A stretch of DNA of 47,990 bases from Desulfarculus sp. (GTDB lineage Bacteria; Desulfobacterota; Desulfarculia; Desulfarculales; Desulfarculaceae), in the NCBI GenBank assembly GCA_016218705.1, contig JACRDC010000021.1, positions 1 through 47,990 on the forward strand, written 5' to 3'. The notes under the pieces were generated by a model. That model ran no database searches. It was not told the origin of the DNA and was given only the letters and a program-made list of their open reading frames with translations. A program made the translations under genes and the position numbers. Each line of letters begins with the position of its first letter. The stretch's first letter is position 1. Below are positions 10,450-19,124 of this stretch, one piece after another.

Positions 10450-10535
10450 GTGACCTCCGCCTGGCGCTTGCCAAAATAATCGCGTTCCCTCGCCCCGCGC
10501 CCCCTGCTCCCGCCCCGCCGGGCCATGGCCGAGGC

Positions 10536-11144
10536 TCAGCCCTGTTCCTTGGCCTGCATCTCCTTGACCCGCTGGACCAGGCCCGCCGGCATGCCCTTGA
10601 GCAGGAACTCATTGAACTGGGTGCGGTAGTTCTGGACCAGGCTCACACCCTCCACGGTCACGTCGTAGATTTGCCAGCGGCCGTCGCGCATCCACAGACG
10701 GTAATCCACGGGAATGTCCCCGCCCTGGCGGCTGATGCTGCTCTTGACCAGGGCCTTCTTGCCGTCGTATACCTCCTCGGCCAGGATGCGCACCTGCTGC
10801 TGCCGGTAGTTCTCCTGTATCTTCTTGAGGTAGTTGGTCCGCAGCAGTTGGGCGAACACCTTGCTGAATTCGTCCTTCTCGGCCTGGCTGAATTTGCGCC
10901 AGTTGGCGCCCACCGCCACCACAGCGATGCCCTGGAAGTCGAAGCCGCCCTGGATCACCTGCCACAGGCGCTCGGACTGCTCGGCCTTCTTGGCCTCGCC
11001 GGCATAGGCCGGGTCCTTTAGGACGCTCACGAAATTATCTATGTAGGTCTTGATGACCTCCTGGGGTTCGGCTGCCCGGCCGACCCCGGCGCCCAGCACG
11101 CTGGCCAGGATCAGCAGACACGCGATACGCCTCACCATGGGCAT
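10536..11144 (-). CDS. mlaC: MlaC periplasmic phospholipid-binding protein (Ttg2D/HpnM family)
   Basis: 202 residues with a short Sec signal peptide ending near GAGVGRAAEP. MlaC shuttles phospholipid between MlaA in the outer membrane and the MlaFED complex in the inner membrane. Family features are the helical N-half and the block VDYRLWMRDGRWQIYDVTVEGVSLVQNYRTQF. An AAGGAG lies 8 bases before the chosen ATG. It starts 12 bases after mlaD ends, inside the operon. Length is typical for MlaC. Confidence 0.95.
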   Translation of the reverse strand: MPMVRRIACLLILASVLGAGVGRAAEPQEVIKTYIDNFVSVLKDPAYAGEAKKAEQSERLWQVIQGGFDFQGIAVVAVGANWRKFSQAEKDEFSKVFAQLLRTNYLKKIQENYRQQQVRILAEEVYDGKKALVKSSISRQGGDIPVDYRLWMRDGRWQIYDVTVEGVSLVQNYRTQFNEFLLKGMPAGLVQRVKEMQAKEQG

Positions 11145-11156
11145 GAGCTTTGCTCC

Positions 11157-11663
11157 TTACTTCTTCTCCCCGCTCTTTTCCCCGTCCTTTTCAGGGCCCT
11201 TGCCTCCGCCCTTGGAGTCCACCCCGCCAAAGACATACTTGCCGATCAACTCCTCGATCTCCAGGGGCGACTCGGTGTCGGTGATGGTCTCCCCGGGGGC
11301 CAGGTTGGTCGGCATGCCGCCGGGCGAGAGCTTGACGAACTTGTCGCCGATCAGACCCGAGGTGCGCACCGAGGCGATGGTGTCCACCGTGAGCTTGAGG
11401 CCCTGGCGGATCTTCAGGTCCACCATGGCGGCCATGGTTTCGCTGTCAAGGTGGATGGCCGCCACCTTGCCCACCTCCACCCCGGCCACCTCCACCCGGG
11501 CGTCGGTCTTCAGACCGGAGACCGATTGGAAACGGGCCTTAAGCAAGTAGGTGTTGTCCCCCATTAAGTCCACCTTGCCCAGCTTCACCGCCATGTAGCC
11601 CACGGCCAGCAGGCCGATCAGAACGAAGATGCCCACGCTAAGTTCGATGTTGTCTCGCTTCAC
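11157..11663 (-). CDS. mlaD: MlaD substrate-binding (MCE domain) subunit of the lipid ABC transporter
   Basis: 168 residues. One N-terminal membrane anchor (SVGIFVLIGLLAVGYMAVKLG) is followed by a single MCE domain with VAGVEVGKVAAIHLDSETM and SGLIGDKFVKLSPGG. The tail is Lys/Gly-rich. MlaD hexamers bind lipid on the periplasmic side of MlaFE. I chose the GTG at 11663: it has AAGAGG upstream, and the homology begins with KRDNIELSVG. The longer in-frame extension to 11882 only overlaps mlaF and is not conserved. The stop of mlaF and this start are one base apart, suggesting translational coupling. Confidence 0.93.
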   Translation of the reverse strand: MKRDNIELSVGIFVLIGLLAVGYMAVKLGKVDLMGDNTYLLKARFQSVSGLKTDARVEVAGVEVGKVAAIHLDSETMAAMVDLKIRQGLKLTVDTIASVRTSGLIGDKFVKLSPGGMPTNLAPGETITDTESPLEIEELIGKYVFGGVDSKGGGKGPEKDGEKSGEKK

Positions 11664-11664
11664 G

Positions 11665-12480
11665 CTAACCTCTTGTGCTTGGCTCAAGCTCCGGCCCCGC
11701 CGCCTGCCCGGGCGCGGCGTGCCAGATGGGATTCTTCCATTGGTATTCCACGGTGCGAAAGAACTGGCGCACCCCGGGCAGGGTTTCTTGCGCCAATTGT
11801 TGGGGGCTGCCCTGAAAGATGATGCGCCCCTCGTTAAGGAAAGCCACCCGCTGGCAGATGTAAAGAACATCGGGCACGGCATGGCTAACCAGCACGCCGG
11901 TGAAGCCCAGCTTGCGGTGGTGCTCGGCGATCATCTCCAGCACCGCGGCGCTGCGCATGGGGTCCAGTCCGGTGGTGGGCTCGTCGAAAAGCAGCACCTG
12001 GGGGTCGGTGACCATGGCCCGGGCCAGGGCCACCCGCTTTTGCATGCCACCCGACAACTGGGAGACGTACTTGTCATCCACTTCATGCAAATCCAACAGC
12101 TCGAGCACCTTGTGCACCCGTTCAGCAACCTGGATTCGGCCCAGCCGGCTGCGCTCCACCAAGGGCAGGGCCACGTTCTCGAACACGGTCATGGAATCAA
12201 ACAGGGCCGTGCCCTGGAACAGGTAGCCGAAGCGGCGAAAGACCTCCTTGCGAAAGGCCCCTCCCGAGGCCCACAGGTCCCGGCCCTCCACCAGGATGCG
12301 CCCCGCGTCGGGCCGCAACAGCCCGATGATGTGCTTCAGAAGCACGCTCTTGCCCTCGCCGGACTTGCCCAGGATCGCCGTGATTTCGCCACGGTAAATA
12401 TCCAGGTCCACGCCGTTGAGCACGTTTTTGCCGCCAAAGGCTTTCTGCAGGCCCTGTATTTGGATAAAGGGTTCGGCCAT
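11665..12480 (-). CDS. mlaF: MlaF ABC transporter ATP-binding subunit
   Basis: 271 residues. The cytoplasmic ATPase of the Mla lipid transporter. Walker A is GKSGEGKS (38-45), the ABC signature is SQLSGGMQKRVALARAM, Walker B is VLLFDEPTTGLDP, and the switch histidine lies in VSHAV. All catalytic residues are present. The protein resembles MlaF/Ttg2A/MkL more than import ATPases. The start lies 4 bases beyond the mlaE stop. The roughly 30-residue tail after residue 240 overlaps nothing known and appears unconserved. Confidence 0.95.
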   Translation of the reverse strand: MAEPFIQIQGLQKAFGGKNVLNGVDLDIYRGEITAILGKSGEGKSVLLKHIIGLLRPDAGRILVEGRDLWASGGAFRKEVFRRFGYLFQGTALFDSMTVFENVALPLVERSRLGRIQVAERVHKVLELLDLHEVDDKYVSQLSGGMQKRVALARAMVTDPQVLLFDEPTTGLDPMRSAAVLEMIAEHHRKLGFTGVLVSHAVPDVLYICQRVAFLNEGRIIFQGSPQQLAQETLPGVRQFFRTVEYQWKNPIWHAAPGQAAGPELEPSTRG

Positions 12481-12484
12481 GTGG

Positions 12485-13288
12485 CTACAGCAAGAAGGAG
12501 GTGAGAATGTAGTCGGCGAACAATACCAGGACGCAACTTTGCACCACGGCCCCGGTGGTGGCCAGGGCCACCGCCTTGGAACCGAAGCCGGCCGGACTCA
12601 GATGGGCGAAATAGCCCCGAAAACAGCAGGTGTTGATGGCCACCAAGGCGAAGACCAAGGACTTCAAGAAGCCCCCGCTGACGTCAATCATGCGCACCCC
12701 GCTCTCAACGCTGGAGAAATAGACCCCGGAGCCCAAACCCAGCAGGACCGAGCCGCTGAGGTAGCCGCCCATGATGCCGATGAAGTCGAAGATGGCGGTG
12801 AGCAGGGGAAAGCAGAGCACCGCGGCCACCAGCCGGGGGCTGACCAGAAAGCGGATGGGGTGGATGTCCATGGTGGTCAGGGCGTCTATCTGTTCACTGA
12901 TGCGCATGCTGGCTAGCTCGGCGGCCATGGCCGAGCCGCCCCGGGCGATGACCATGAAGGCGGTAAGCACCGGCCCCAGCTCCCGCACCAGGGACAGAGC
13001 CACCGCGGTGCCCAGGATGCCCTCGGACCCGAAGCGCGCCAGGGTGTAGTAGCCTTGCAAGCCCAGCACCATGCCCGTGAAGGCCCCGGTGAGGCAGACC
13101 ACCAGGAGGGACTTGAAACCGATGAAATGCATCTGGGCCAGTATCTTGCCGAACTGCCATGGCCAGGCGAACACCAACACGAAGCTCTTGCCGAAGAAAA
13201 TGGCCTGACGTCCCATGTCCTGGATGGGAAATATCACCAGCCAGCCCAAGTAGGCCAGGGGATTGCGATGGGATTGGGCCAGCGGCAT
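12485..13288 (-). CDS. mlaE: MlaE permease subunit of the lipid ABC transporter
   Basis: 267 residues with five to six hydrophobic segments. MlaE is the integral membrane subunit that pairs with MlaF and MlaD. Diagnostic blocks of the MlaE (DUF140) family are FTGMVLGLQGYYTLARFGSEG, ELGPVLTAFMVIARGGSAMAAELASM and EQIDALTTMDIHPIRFLVSPR. It is the first gene of the operon, so the promoter should lie just above 13288. No mlaB (STAS) gene is present next to it. Confidence 0.94.
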   Translation of the reverse strand: MPLAQSHRNPLAYLGWLVIFPIQDMGRQAIFFGKSFVLVFAWPWQFGKILAQMHFIGFKSLLVVCLTGAFTGMVLGLQGYYTLARFGSEGILGTAVALSLVRELGPVLTAFMVIARGGSAMAAELASMRISEQIDALTTMDIHPIRFLVSPRLVAAVLCFPLLTAIFDFIGIMGGYLSGSVLLGLGSGVYFSSVESGVRMIDVSGGFLKSLVFALVAINTCCFRGYFAHLSPAGFGSKAVALATTGAVVQSCVLVLFADYILTSFLL

Positions 13289-13298
13289 GGTGTTTGGG

Positions 13299-13347
13299 CC
13301 TTCCCTGGGTAAATAAAGAGATTTGACGTTTGCAGCGCCAGGGAAGG
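13299..13347. terminator. Inverted repeat between mlaE and the BON lipoprotein gene (possible terminator or operator)
   Basis: A perfect 10-base inverted repeat, CCTTCCCTGG at 13299-13308 and its complement at 13338-13347, is separated by a 29-base AT-rich spacer. It sits just past the stop of the upstream lipoprotein gene and just above mlaE. There is no T-run, so it could be a weak terminator for the lipoprotein gene or a regulatory site for the mla operon. Confidence 0.35.
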
Positions 13348-13353
13348 GACCTT

Positions 13354-13797
13354 CTATCTGGCCCCCTTAACCTCCAGGTTATTCCCCACCGATTTCACAT
13401 GCTCGACGCTGCGGGCGATTTCCAGCGCTCTGTCTATGCCTTGCTGGGAATCAACGACGCCGCTCAGGTTCACCACGCCGTCTTTAGTGGTCACGTTGAT
13501 CTGAGTAACCTTTAGCAGTTGGTCACCGAGAATACCGGCCTTAACTTTGGCGGTGATGGCCGAGTCATCCATGTAGTCCCCAGCTTTTACTGCTTTGTCG
13601 CTCAGGGCATCGCCGGCCGCTTCAATTTTTTTTTCCGCTTTATCCACGGCTTGATCCATGGTTTTCTCGGCTTTATCCACCGCTTGATCTAACTTTTTGC
13701 CTGCCTTTTCGGCTGGGCCTTCTTGTTGACAGCCAAGCATCACCACGGCCAATGCCAGCATACATACGGCAACGCAACGCCTGAATGATATATTCAC
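13354..13797 (-). CDS. BON-domain lipoprotein (OsmY-like)
   Basis: 147 residues. The lipobox is VMLGC, acylated at Cys23. A Lys/Ala/Asp-rich helical stretch with near-repeats (LDQAVDKAEKTMDQAVDKAEKK) follows. The C-terminal half is a BON domain (DDSAITAKVKAGILGDQLLKVTQINVTTKDGVVNLSG). BON proteins bind envelope surfaces and are induced by osmotic stress in OsmY-type families. The start is a GTG preceded by GGAG at 7 bases. It has lower GC than the mla genes and belongs to the small-gene stress islet. A role in envelope stress is inferred. Confidence 0.85.
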   Translation of the reverse strand: MNISFRRCVAVCMLALAVVMLGCQQEGPAEKAGKKLDQAVDKAEKTMDQAVDKAEKKIEAAGDALSDKAVKAGDYMDDSAITAKVKAGILGDQLLKVTQINVTTKDGVVNLSGVVDSQQGIDRALEIARSVEHVKSVGNNLEVKGAR

Positions 13798-13816
13798 GTG
13801 AAATCTCCAATCGTGG

Positions 13817-13975
13817 TTAGATTCTGCCCAACAAAAGTAGGATCAATACAATTATCAGCCCTAGGCCCACCAAGCCGCTGGGCCCATAACCCCACGCCCG
13901 GCTATGGGGCCAAGTTGGGATTACTCCTAAAAGCACCAGGATCAAGACTACAAGCAGGATTGTGCCAAGTGACAT
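13817..13975 (-). CDS. DUF3309 small membrane protein
   Basis: 52 residues, too short for most ORF lists. The sequence opens MSLGTILLVVLILVLLG, then PTWPHSRAWGYGPSG, then a second hydrophobic segment ending LLLLGRI. This is the DUF3309 pattern: two membrane segments around a W-P-H-S-x-x-W-G-Y-x-P-S-G turn. An AGGAGC lies upstream of the ATG. Function is unknown. The family commonly sits beside BON and CsbD genes, as here. Confidence 0.85.
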   Translation of the reverse strand: MSLGTILLVVLILVLLGVIPTWPHSRAWGYGPSGLVGLGLIIVLILLLLGRI

Positions 13976-14190
13976 GTTTTTGCTCCTGATTGAGGGTCAC
14001 TCCAGCAGGGCGCTGACAACTCAACATGCTAGCTTTGATAATCTAGCTAGCCTCTTCAACTCAGGCCTGCCTTAGTAAAAATCTGGGTTCTTCAAGTATG
14101 CGCTGCCGGCGGGTGGGTTTTGCCTACAAACAGACGGTATTCAACCGTCCGCAAGGCCATATGCCAAAATTGCATTGGCTATCTGCCAAG

Positions 14191-14508
14191 TTACTTAACA
14201 ATTAGGCTGTTTCGCACAGATCGTACCCCCTTGACAGATCTGGCTATTTCCTCGGCCGTGTAGGCGGCCTGCGCAGAGTTGACAAAGCCGCTCAACTGCA
14301 CAACTCCCTTGAAGGTTTCAACACTTATCTGGCCCACTACCAGTTTAGGATCGTTGTATATCGCCGCCTTTACCGTGGCGGTTATGGTGCTGTCATCAAC
14401 GTATTCACCCGTACTTTCTCGGGTATCGGTGCCAGCGCAACCGGCCATCATAACCGCCAACAACACGGTTACACCCAAGAGCAAATGTATTGTTATTTTG
14501 TTCCTCAT
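14191..14508 (-). CDS. BON-domain lipoprotein (second copy, single domain)
   Basis: 105 residues. I chose the ATG at 14508 because AAGGAGG stands 6 bases before it and the signal peptide begins there (MRNKITIHLLLGVTVLL). The longer frame to 14640 adds 44 unconserved residues. Lipobox is MMAGC. A BON domain fills the rest (DDSTITATVKAAIYNDPKLVVGQ). It is related to the gene at 13354 but lacks the helical linker. Likely an envelope lipoprotein of the stress islet; no specific ligand is known. Confidence 0.85.
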   Translation of the reverse strand: MRNKITIHLLLGVTVLLAVMMAGCAGTDTRESTGEYVDDSTITATVKAAIYNDPKLVVGQISVETFKGVVQLSGFVNSAQAAYTAEEIARSVKGVRSVRNSLIVK

Positions 14509-14678
14509 CTCCTGCCTCCTTACCAAGGGTTTTCTCCCCGCCATGACATCATAAATACCGTTGTGATGTCGCTCTAATGGTCTCTCCAGTATCCTCGGAT
14601 GCCTGGCGCTGAGCGCCATGACCAGGCGCTCAACCACCATCAGCTATGGGTTAATGGACTCGTGGTATGAATGCCAGC

Positions 14679-14879
14679 TCAAACCTGGGCCTTTTCCCAG
14701 GCCTTGACCTGCCTTTCGGCCTCCTCCTGAGCCATCCCGTACTTCTCTTGGATCCGTCCAACAAGGATGTCCCGCTTACCGTCTATTTGCTCAAGTTCAT
14801 CATCGGTTATGTCACCCCATTTTTCCTTAACCGCGCCCTTGAATTGCTTCCAATTGCCTTGGACTTGATTCCAGTTCAT
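14679..14879 (-). CDS. CsbD-family stress protein
   Basis: 66 residues. The opening MNWNQVQGNWKQFKGAVKEK and the following WGDITDDELEQIDGKRD form the classic CsbD signature (E. coli YjbJ, B. subtilis CsbD). These are small hydrophilic cytoplasmic proteins induced in general stress; their biochemical role is unknown. An AGGA precedes the ATG. It lies between a BON lipoprotein and a receiver-only protein, all on the minus strand. Confidence 0.92.
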   Translation of the reverse strand: MNWNQVQGNWKQFKGAVKEKWGDITDDELEQIDGKRDILVGRIQEKYGMAQEEAERQVKAWEKAQV

Positions 14880-15005
14880 ATCGTTATCCTATTGTTAAAA
14901 TGTGTTGATTGGTTACCGCTGAATAGCGGTGCCACATCGCCTCGGTATCCCGCGCTAGTTTCAGTCGATTGGCTGGCCAGTTTTTTAGGCTATGCGGTTG
15001 GCTTT

Positions 15006-15401
15006 TTAATGGCTGCCCTCCCCGGGGTTTTCCGAGGCAAAGGTGAACTTGGTTTCCAGGGCCATGCTGATCTTTTCCTGAAGCTCGGCAGTGTTAAAGG
15101 ATTTGATTACCGTATAATCCGCCCCGAAGGACCTGGGATCGAAATCTGGATTATTATCGGTGGCCCAAATGATCACTGGCAGTTTTTGGTGCTCTGCGCG
15201 GATGGCCTGCAACACGTCCAACCCCTTTAAGGAACAGGGATCTACATCCATGATCAGCAGGTCCGGCTGAACGGACTTAATGCTTTCCACCAGGGCTTTG
15301 CCATTGGTGGTGCTGGCCACCTGGTAGCCTTCTCGCTTTAATTCCTCGGCAAAAAAATTGTAGCCAAAATTGTATTCTTCAGCAAAGAGGATTGTCGCCA
15401 T
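15006..15401 (-). CDS. Stand-alone receiver-domain protein (atypical acidic pocket)
   Basis: 131 residues, a single receiver domain with no output domain. The phosphoacceptor candidate is Asp52 in LLIMDVD, with Thr81 and Lys100 (YTVIKSF) in the expected places. The usual DD pair after strand 1 is Glu8-Glu9 (ILFAEEYN), so magnesium binding may differ. The C-terminal tail is unconserved. It lies in the CsbD/BON islet and may sense or relay stress, but no kinase partner is adjacent. The call as a receiver is strong; activity is uncertain. Confidence 0.8.
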   Translation of the reverse strand: MATILFAEEYNFGYNFFAEELKREGYQVASTTNGKALVESIKSVQPDLLIMDVDPCSLKGLDVLQAIRAEHQKLPVIIWATDNNPDFDPRSFGADYTVIKSFNTAELQEKISMALETKFTFASENPGEGSH

Positions 15402-15704
15402 GGCAATTAACCTTTTCCCTTAATGCTTAGAGGTGGCTTGTCTTTAGATACCCTATCTCTCGGAAAAGATGGCTTAATGTCGCTGCTCCATATTTAATCT
15501 CTCTGGGTGTAATTCCCCGATGCTTGCTTCGGCTATAACTTTATTATTTACCTCTTGATAACTCGTATCCTGCCGCGGGATGGTTCTTTGCCGCATTTGC
15601 GATCATTTCACAACGAATACTCCATGCTTTGCTCCTCCAAGGACATAGCTATTTTCTGACCTGCCGAAGCGGTAGCAAAGGGGTACTGCACCTGATACGT
15701 CGTT
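15402..15704. other. Gene-free stretch in the low-GC islet
   Basis: About 300 bases of visibly AT-richer DNA. Only tiny open frames occur (the best two are 24 and 20 codons), and none resembles a known family. It probably holds the promoter of the receiver gene that starts at 15401. I see no convincing promoter, hairpin or repeat. Confidence 0.4.
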
Positions 15705-15884
15705 CTACTTACCCACGACCTTCTCGATCTCCCCGATCTTTTCCTGTATTTTTCCGGCTCTCTTTTCGTCCTTACCTTCGCCTTCCAGAACGGGATTAAG
15801 GCTGACTATACCCGCGATCTCCTTAACCCTGCCTTTAACCTTGTGATACTTGCCTTGCGCCTGGTCATTAGTGCTGTATTTCAC
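15705..15884 (-). CDS. Small CsbD-like protein
   Basis: 59 residues, too short for most ORF lists. The start is GTG with AAGGAG 7 bases upstream. The N-terminus (MKYSTNDQAQGKYHKVKGRV) matches the CsbD pattern N.d...G....vkG.vKe. The rest is Lys/Glu/Gly-rich (GEGKDEKRAGKIQEKIGEIEKVVGK), as in CsbD relatives. It is hydrophilic with no signal, so cytoplasmic. It is the second CsbD-type gene in 1.2 kb, supporting a stress-response role for the islet. Confidence 0.75.
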   Translation of the reverse strand: MKYSTNDQAQGKYHKVKGRVKEIAGIVSLNPVLEGEGKDEKRAGKIQEKIGEIEKVVGK

Positions 15885-16026
15885 GTTATTACTCCTTGAA
15901 AATACTGGTTGCGTTCAAATTACGGCTGATCAACGGTGATCGCTGCCACCTACATTAATTATAAGTAGCGACTAGGCTAGATGGGCGGTGGTTATCAGGC
16001 AGTTTATCGGCAGGTAAAAGCCACCA

Positions 16027-17175
16027 TCAGGCGAATTCACGCAGGTGCATGGCCAGGCTGGTGTTGGTATCGGTTATGCCAAGCTTGCGGCGTATGTTCC
16101 TGCGGTGGAAGCTCACGGTATCAGGGGACATGTGCAGGCTTTCGGCGATATCCTTGCTGCTCAGGCCTTGATTGATCATGCCGGCAATCTGGAGCTCCCG
16201 GGCTGACAACCCCAGGCTTGGGGAGCCAAGCTTCTTGGCGAAGGACGAGGTGATGCTTTCAAGGTGCGAGAGCGCCGCCTCGATTCCCAAGCGTTGTCCT
16301 GTATCCAATCTTGTGGCCAAAACGTTCTTAAGGCAGGGCAGCAGCAGTTTGTGAACCTGCTGCATGATGTTTTCCTCCATGGACATCCGGTCTTGTTCAC
16401 TGCGCCGGAGCAAGACCCCCACCGCGATGTTGGATTGTTCCAATTCTTCAGTCTTTGATACCAACGCTTCTTTCTGCCGGCCCAACTCCCTGGCCGCCTC
16501 TTCGCGTTGTTTTATCTCCTCTTCCAAGACCTTGTTGGTGGCGATCAACTCGGCCGTGCGAATCTCTACCTCATCCTCCAACCTTTCATTGGCCTGGCGA
16601 AGTTGGCTTTCAGCGGCTTTGAGCCGGCTTATGTCCACGATCACAACCCGAAATCCCCGCGCGGGCGACTCATCGCCGGATAGGGTAGATATAGCCAATT
16701 GCACAGGGAATTTGGCACCGCCACCACTGACCGTTTGGATTTCCAGGTTCAGTTCACTGGCGGTCTCGGCCACGGCCTTGAGGCGCCTCAGCAGGGCCCC
16801 GCGATGCTCCTGCTCCACGAAGCCATAGAGGCTTTGGCCTTCCAGGCGGCCTCGGTCACTGGACAGCATCCTGGCGGCGGTAAGGTTGGCTTGGCGGATT
16901 ATGCCCTTTTCATCCAGGGTCAGGTAGCCCACCGGCGCCCGGTCGTAGAGATCGCGGTACTGGTCGCGAGCCTCCTCCAGGGCCGCCCGGCTCTGGCGCA
17001 GCTCGTGATTCTGTAGCTCCAGCTCGACCTGGTGCACCTGAAGCTCATGTAGCAGCCGCCTGATATCCTCGTCCTTGAGGGCAAGGTTGGCACCCGACGC
17101 CTGGTCCCGTATCAGGTCTTCAGCCCGCCTGCGCAATTCACTTGCACTGTTTTCCTGGCCCGAGCTTTTTATCAT
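16027..17175 (-). CDS. PAS-domain LuxR-type transcriptional regulator
   Basis: 382 residues. A helical leader contains [24 protein letters not shown] domain (about 75-190; [20 protein letters not shown]) follows, then a long coiled coil (200-270). At the C-terminus is a LuxR/GerE helix-turn-helix (about 320-382; [44 protein letters not shown]). It probably binds DNA in response to a small ligand or redox cue sensed by PAS. I chose the ATG at 17175 because it overlaps the creA stop as ATGA; the upstream in-frame ATG at 17217 lies inside creA. The leader resembles that of the PAS protein at 17879, so the two share an ancestral module. Target genes are unknown. Confidence 0.85.
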   Translation of the reverse strand: MIKSSGQENSASELRRRAEDLIRDQASGANLALKDEDIRRLLHELQVHQVELELQNHELRQSRAALEEARDQYRDLYDRAPVGYLTLDEKGIIRQANLTAARMLSSDRGRLEGQSLYGFVEQEHRGALLRRLKAVAETASELNLEIQTVSGGGAKFPVQLAISTLSGDESPARGFRVVIVDISRLKAAESQLRQANERLEDEVEIRTAELIATNKVLEEEIKQREEAARELGRQKEALVSKTEELEQSNIAVGVLLRRSEQDRMSMEENIMQQVHKLLLPCLKNVLATRLDTGQRLGIEAALSHLESITSSFAKKLGSPSLGLSARELQIAGMINQGLSSKDIAESLHMSPDTVSFHRRNIRRKLGITDTNTSLAMHLREFA

Positions 17176-17690
17176 GGCGTGCCCCCCCCGGGTACCCCCG
17201 TATTGGCCGCCGGCCAAGGCATGACCGGCACGGCGCTGATGCTGTTCTTGGGGCTGCCCTCGATTACGCGGTCGCTGTAGGCCACGTAGACCAGCACCTT
17301 GCGCTCGCGGTCGAAGAAACGCACCACCTGGAGCTTCTTGAACACCAGGCTGCGGCGCTCGTCGAAGACGCCCTCGCCGTCCTTCAACTCGCCATTGAAC
17401 TTGATGGGGCCGACCTGGCGGCAGGCGATACTGGCGTCGCTGGTGTCCTCCGCCACGCCCAGCTCGCCCTTCACCCCCCCGGTTTGGGCGCGGCTGATAA
17501 AGCAGGCCACGCCCTGCACCTTGGGATCGTCAAAGGCGTCCACCACGATCTTGTCATTGGGCCCCAGCCAGCGGAATTTGGTGCTGACCGACCCGGTGGT
17601 GCCACGTTCGGGGCGGCTGCCGATCCACCAGCCCACCAGCACGACCAGCAAGAGGAGCCCGCATCCCAGAGCAATCAGTATTTTTTTCAT
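17172..17690 (-). CDS. creA: CreA family protein
   Basis: 172 residues. One N-terminal signal or anchor ([21 protein letters not shown]) precedes the CreA core. Family blocks are [45 protein letters not shown] and [28 protein letters not shown]. CreA is a conserved periplasmic or membrane-anchored protein of unknown function. The stop overlaps the start of the PAS-LuxR gene, so the two are translationally coupled, an unusual pairing. Confidence 0.9.
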   Translation of the reverse strand: MKKILIALGCGLLLLVVLVGWWIGSRPERGTTGSVSTKFRWLGPNDKIVVDAFDDPKVQGVACFISRAQTGGVKGELGVAEDTSDASIACRQVGPIKFNGELKDGEGVFDERRSLVFKKLQVVRFFDRERKVLVYVAYSDRVIEGSPKNSISAVPVMPWPAANTGVPGGGTP

Positions 17691-17878
17691 TGCATGACCA
17701 TTTCAGGGGTAGGCGCACCAGCCACACCTTGCTGCCCAGGGCGGGCAAACGCGGGGTGGCGTGGCTGACGCGCAGAGATGTCTATTTATTAATATTATCG
17801 CAGAGACAAAGGCCTTGCCGCAATGGTCCCTTCGTTGGGGATCACGGCGCCGTACCCTGGCCGCGGCCGGCTTTGGGG

Positions 17879-19033
17879 TTACTCGTCATATCCCGGGTAG
17901 AGCAACTTGACGCAATCCGGGCATATGCCGTGGCTGAAATCAGCCTCGGAGCGCTCGTGAATGTATTTTTCTATCGATTGCCAGCAACCTTTGTCGTCGC
18001 GTATTTTCTTGCAGTTGGCGCAGATGGGCAGCAGGCCGCTCAGGAGCTTTACCTTGGCCAAGGCCTCCCGGTACTGGAGGATAAGCTCCTCGCGCTCCTT
18101 TTCGGCCTGCTTTTGGGCGGTGATGTCGCGGGCAATGGTGGAGGCCCCGACTATCTCGCCTCCACTGTTCCTGGTGGGCGACAAGGTCAGGGATATGGAC
18201 AGCCGGCGGCCATCCTTGGCCATGCGTTCGGTCTCGAAGTGGGTGACCGGCCGTCCCTGGCGTACCTTCCCCAGAAGGAGGTTCATCTCGCCGGACCTCT
18301 CGAGAGGAAGCAGCGAGGACTCCGGGCGGCCCACCATCTCCTCGGCGGTATAGCCGTAAATACTCTGCGCTCCCCGATTCCAACTGGTGATGACGCCCTG
18401 GAGGGTCATGCCCACGATGGCGTCATCCGAGGACTCCACGATGGCGGCGAGCAGTCTTAAGGCCTCCTCGCCCTTCTTGCGATCGGTGATGTCCACCGCC
18501 GCCAGGCGGCAATGCGCCTCTTGTCCCTGGCCCGGGTCCACGGCCACGCCCTCTATATGCACGAATCGCGGCTCGGCTCCTTGCTGGTCGAGGTGCACCT
18601 CGCAGACCTGTTTGGTCCCCCCCGCGCTGACCCTCATGAGGAAGTCATGAAAGGCCTCGCGGGTGCCGCGGGAAATGAAGCCACCGATATTCTTGCCCAG
18701 CAGGTTGGCCCGCTTGCTTCGCAGGAGGTCGGCGCCGGCCAGGTTGACTTCACGGATGATCCATCGCTTATCAACGCTGAAATAGCCCACTGGCGCGAAA
18801 TCGTAGAGGTCGGCGTAACGTTCCCGGCTGGCCTCCAGCCCCAGGCTGGTGCGTCGCAGCTCCTCGTTCTGCAACTCCAACTCGACCTGGTGAACCTGAA
18901 GCTCGTGGACCAGCCGCTGGCTGTCTGCCTCGGTGGCTAATGACGCACCCTGGTCATCCTTGCCCGCCAGGCTCGCTTCCGCCCGTTGGCGCAGATCGGC
19001 GGCGTCTGGCGGTTGGCTCTTCTCTTTTCCCAT
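17879..19033 (-). CDS. Two-PAS signalling protein with a C-terminal cysteine motif, no kinase domain
   Basis: 384 residues. A leader like that of the PAS-LuxR protein ([20 protein letters not shown]) is followed by PAS 1 (about 75-190), PAS 2 (about 200-320; IVESSDDAIVGMTLQGVITSWN) and a coiled coil. The tail is LLPICANCKKIRDDKG through SHGICPDCVKLLYPG. The C-x2-C and C-x2-C pairs suggest a metal site. This tail recurs at the ends of environmental PAS proteins. There is no HisKA, HATPase, GGDEF or DNA-binding domain. It may act as a sensor partner for another protein. AAGG precedes the ATG. Confidence 0.8.
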   Translation of the reverse strand: MGKEKSQPPDAADLRQRAEASLAGKDDQGASLATEADSQRLVHELQVHQVELELQNEELRRTSLGLEASRERYADLYDFAPVGYFSVDKRWIIREVNLAGADLLRSKRANLLGKNIGGFISRGTREAFHDFLMRVSAGGTKQVCEVHLDQQGAEPRFVHIEGVAVDPGQGQEAHCRLAAVDITDRKKGEEALRLLAAIVESSDDAIVGMTLQGVITSWNRGAQSIYGYTAEEMVGRPESSLLPLERSGEMNLLLGKVRQGRPVTHFETERMAKDGRRLSISLTLSPTRNSGGEIVGASTIARDITAQKQAEKEREELILQYREALAKVKLLSGLLPICANCKKIRDDKGCWQSIEKYIHERSEADFSHGICPDCVKLLYPGYDE

Positions 19034-19124
19034 GGCTTGCCTTCGTCAGTATGTTTGGGACGGTCTTCCATCAGCGGGCCCCCCCCACTGGTCTTGTCGG
19101 TCAACCCCGCCAGCGCACGCCCAT

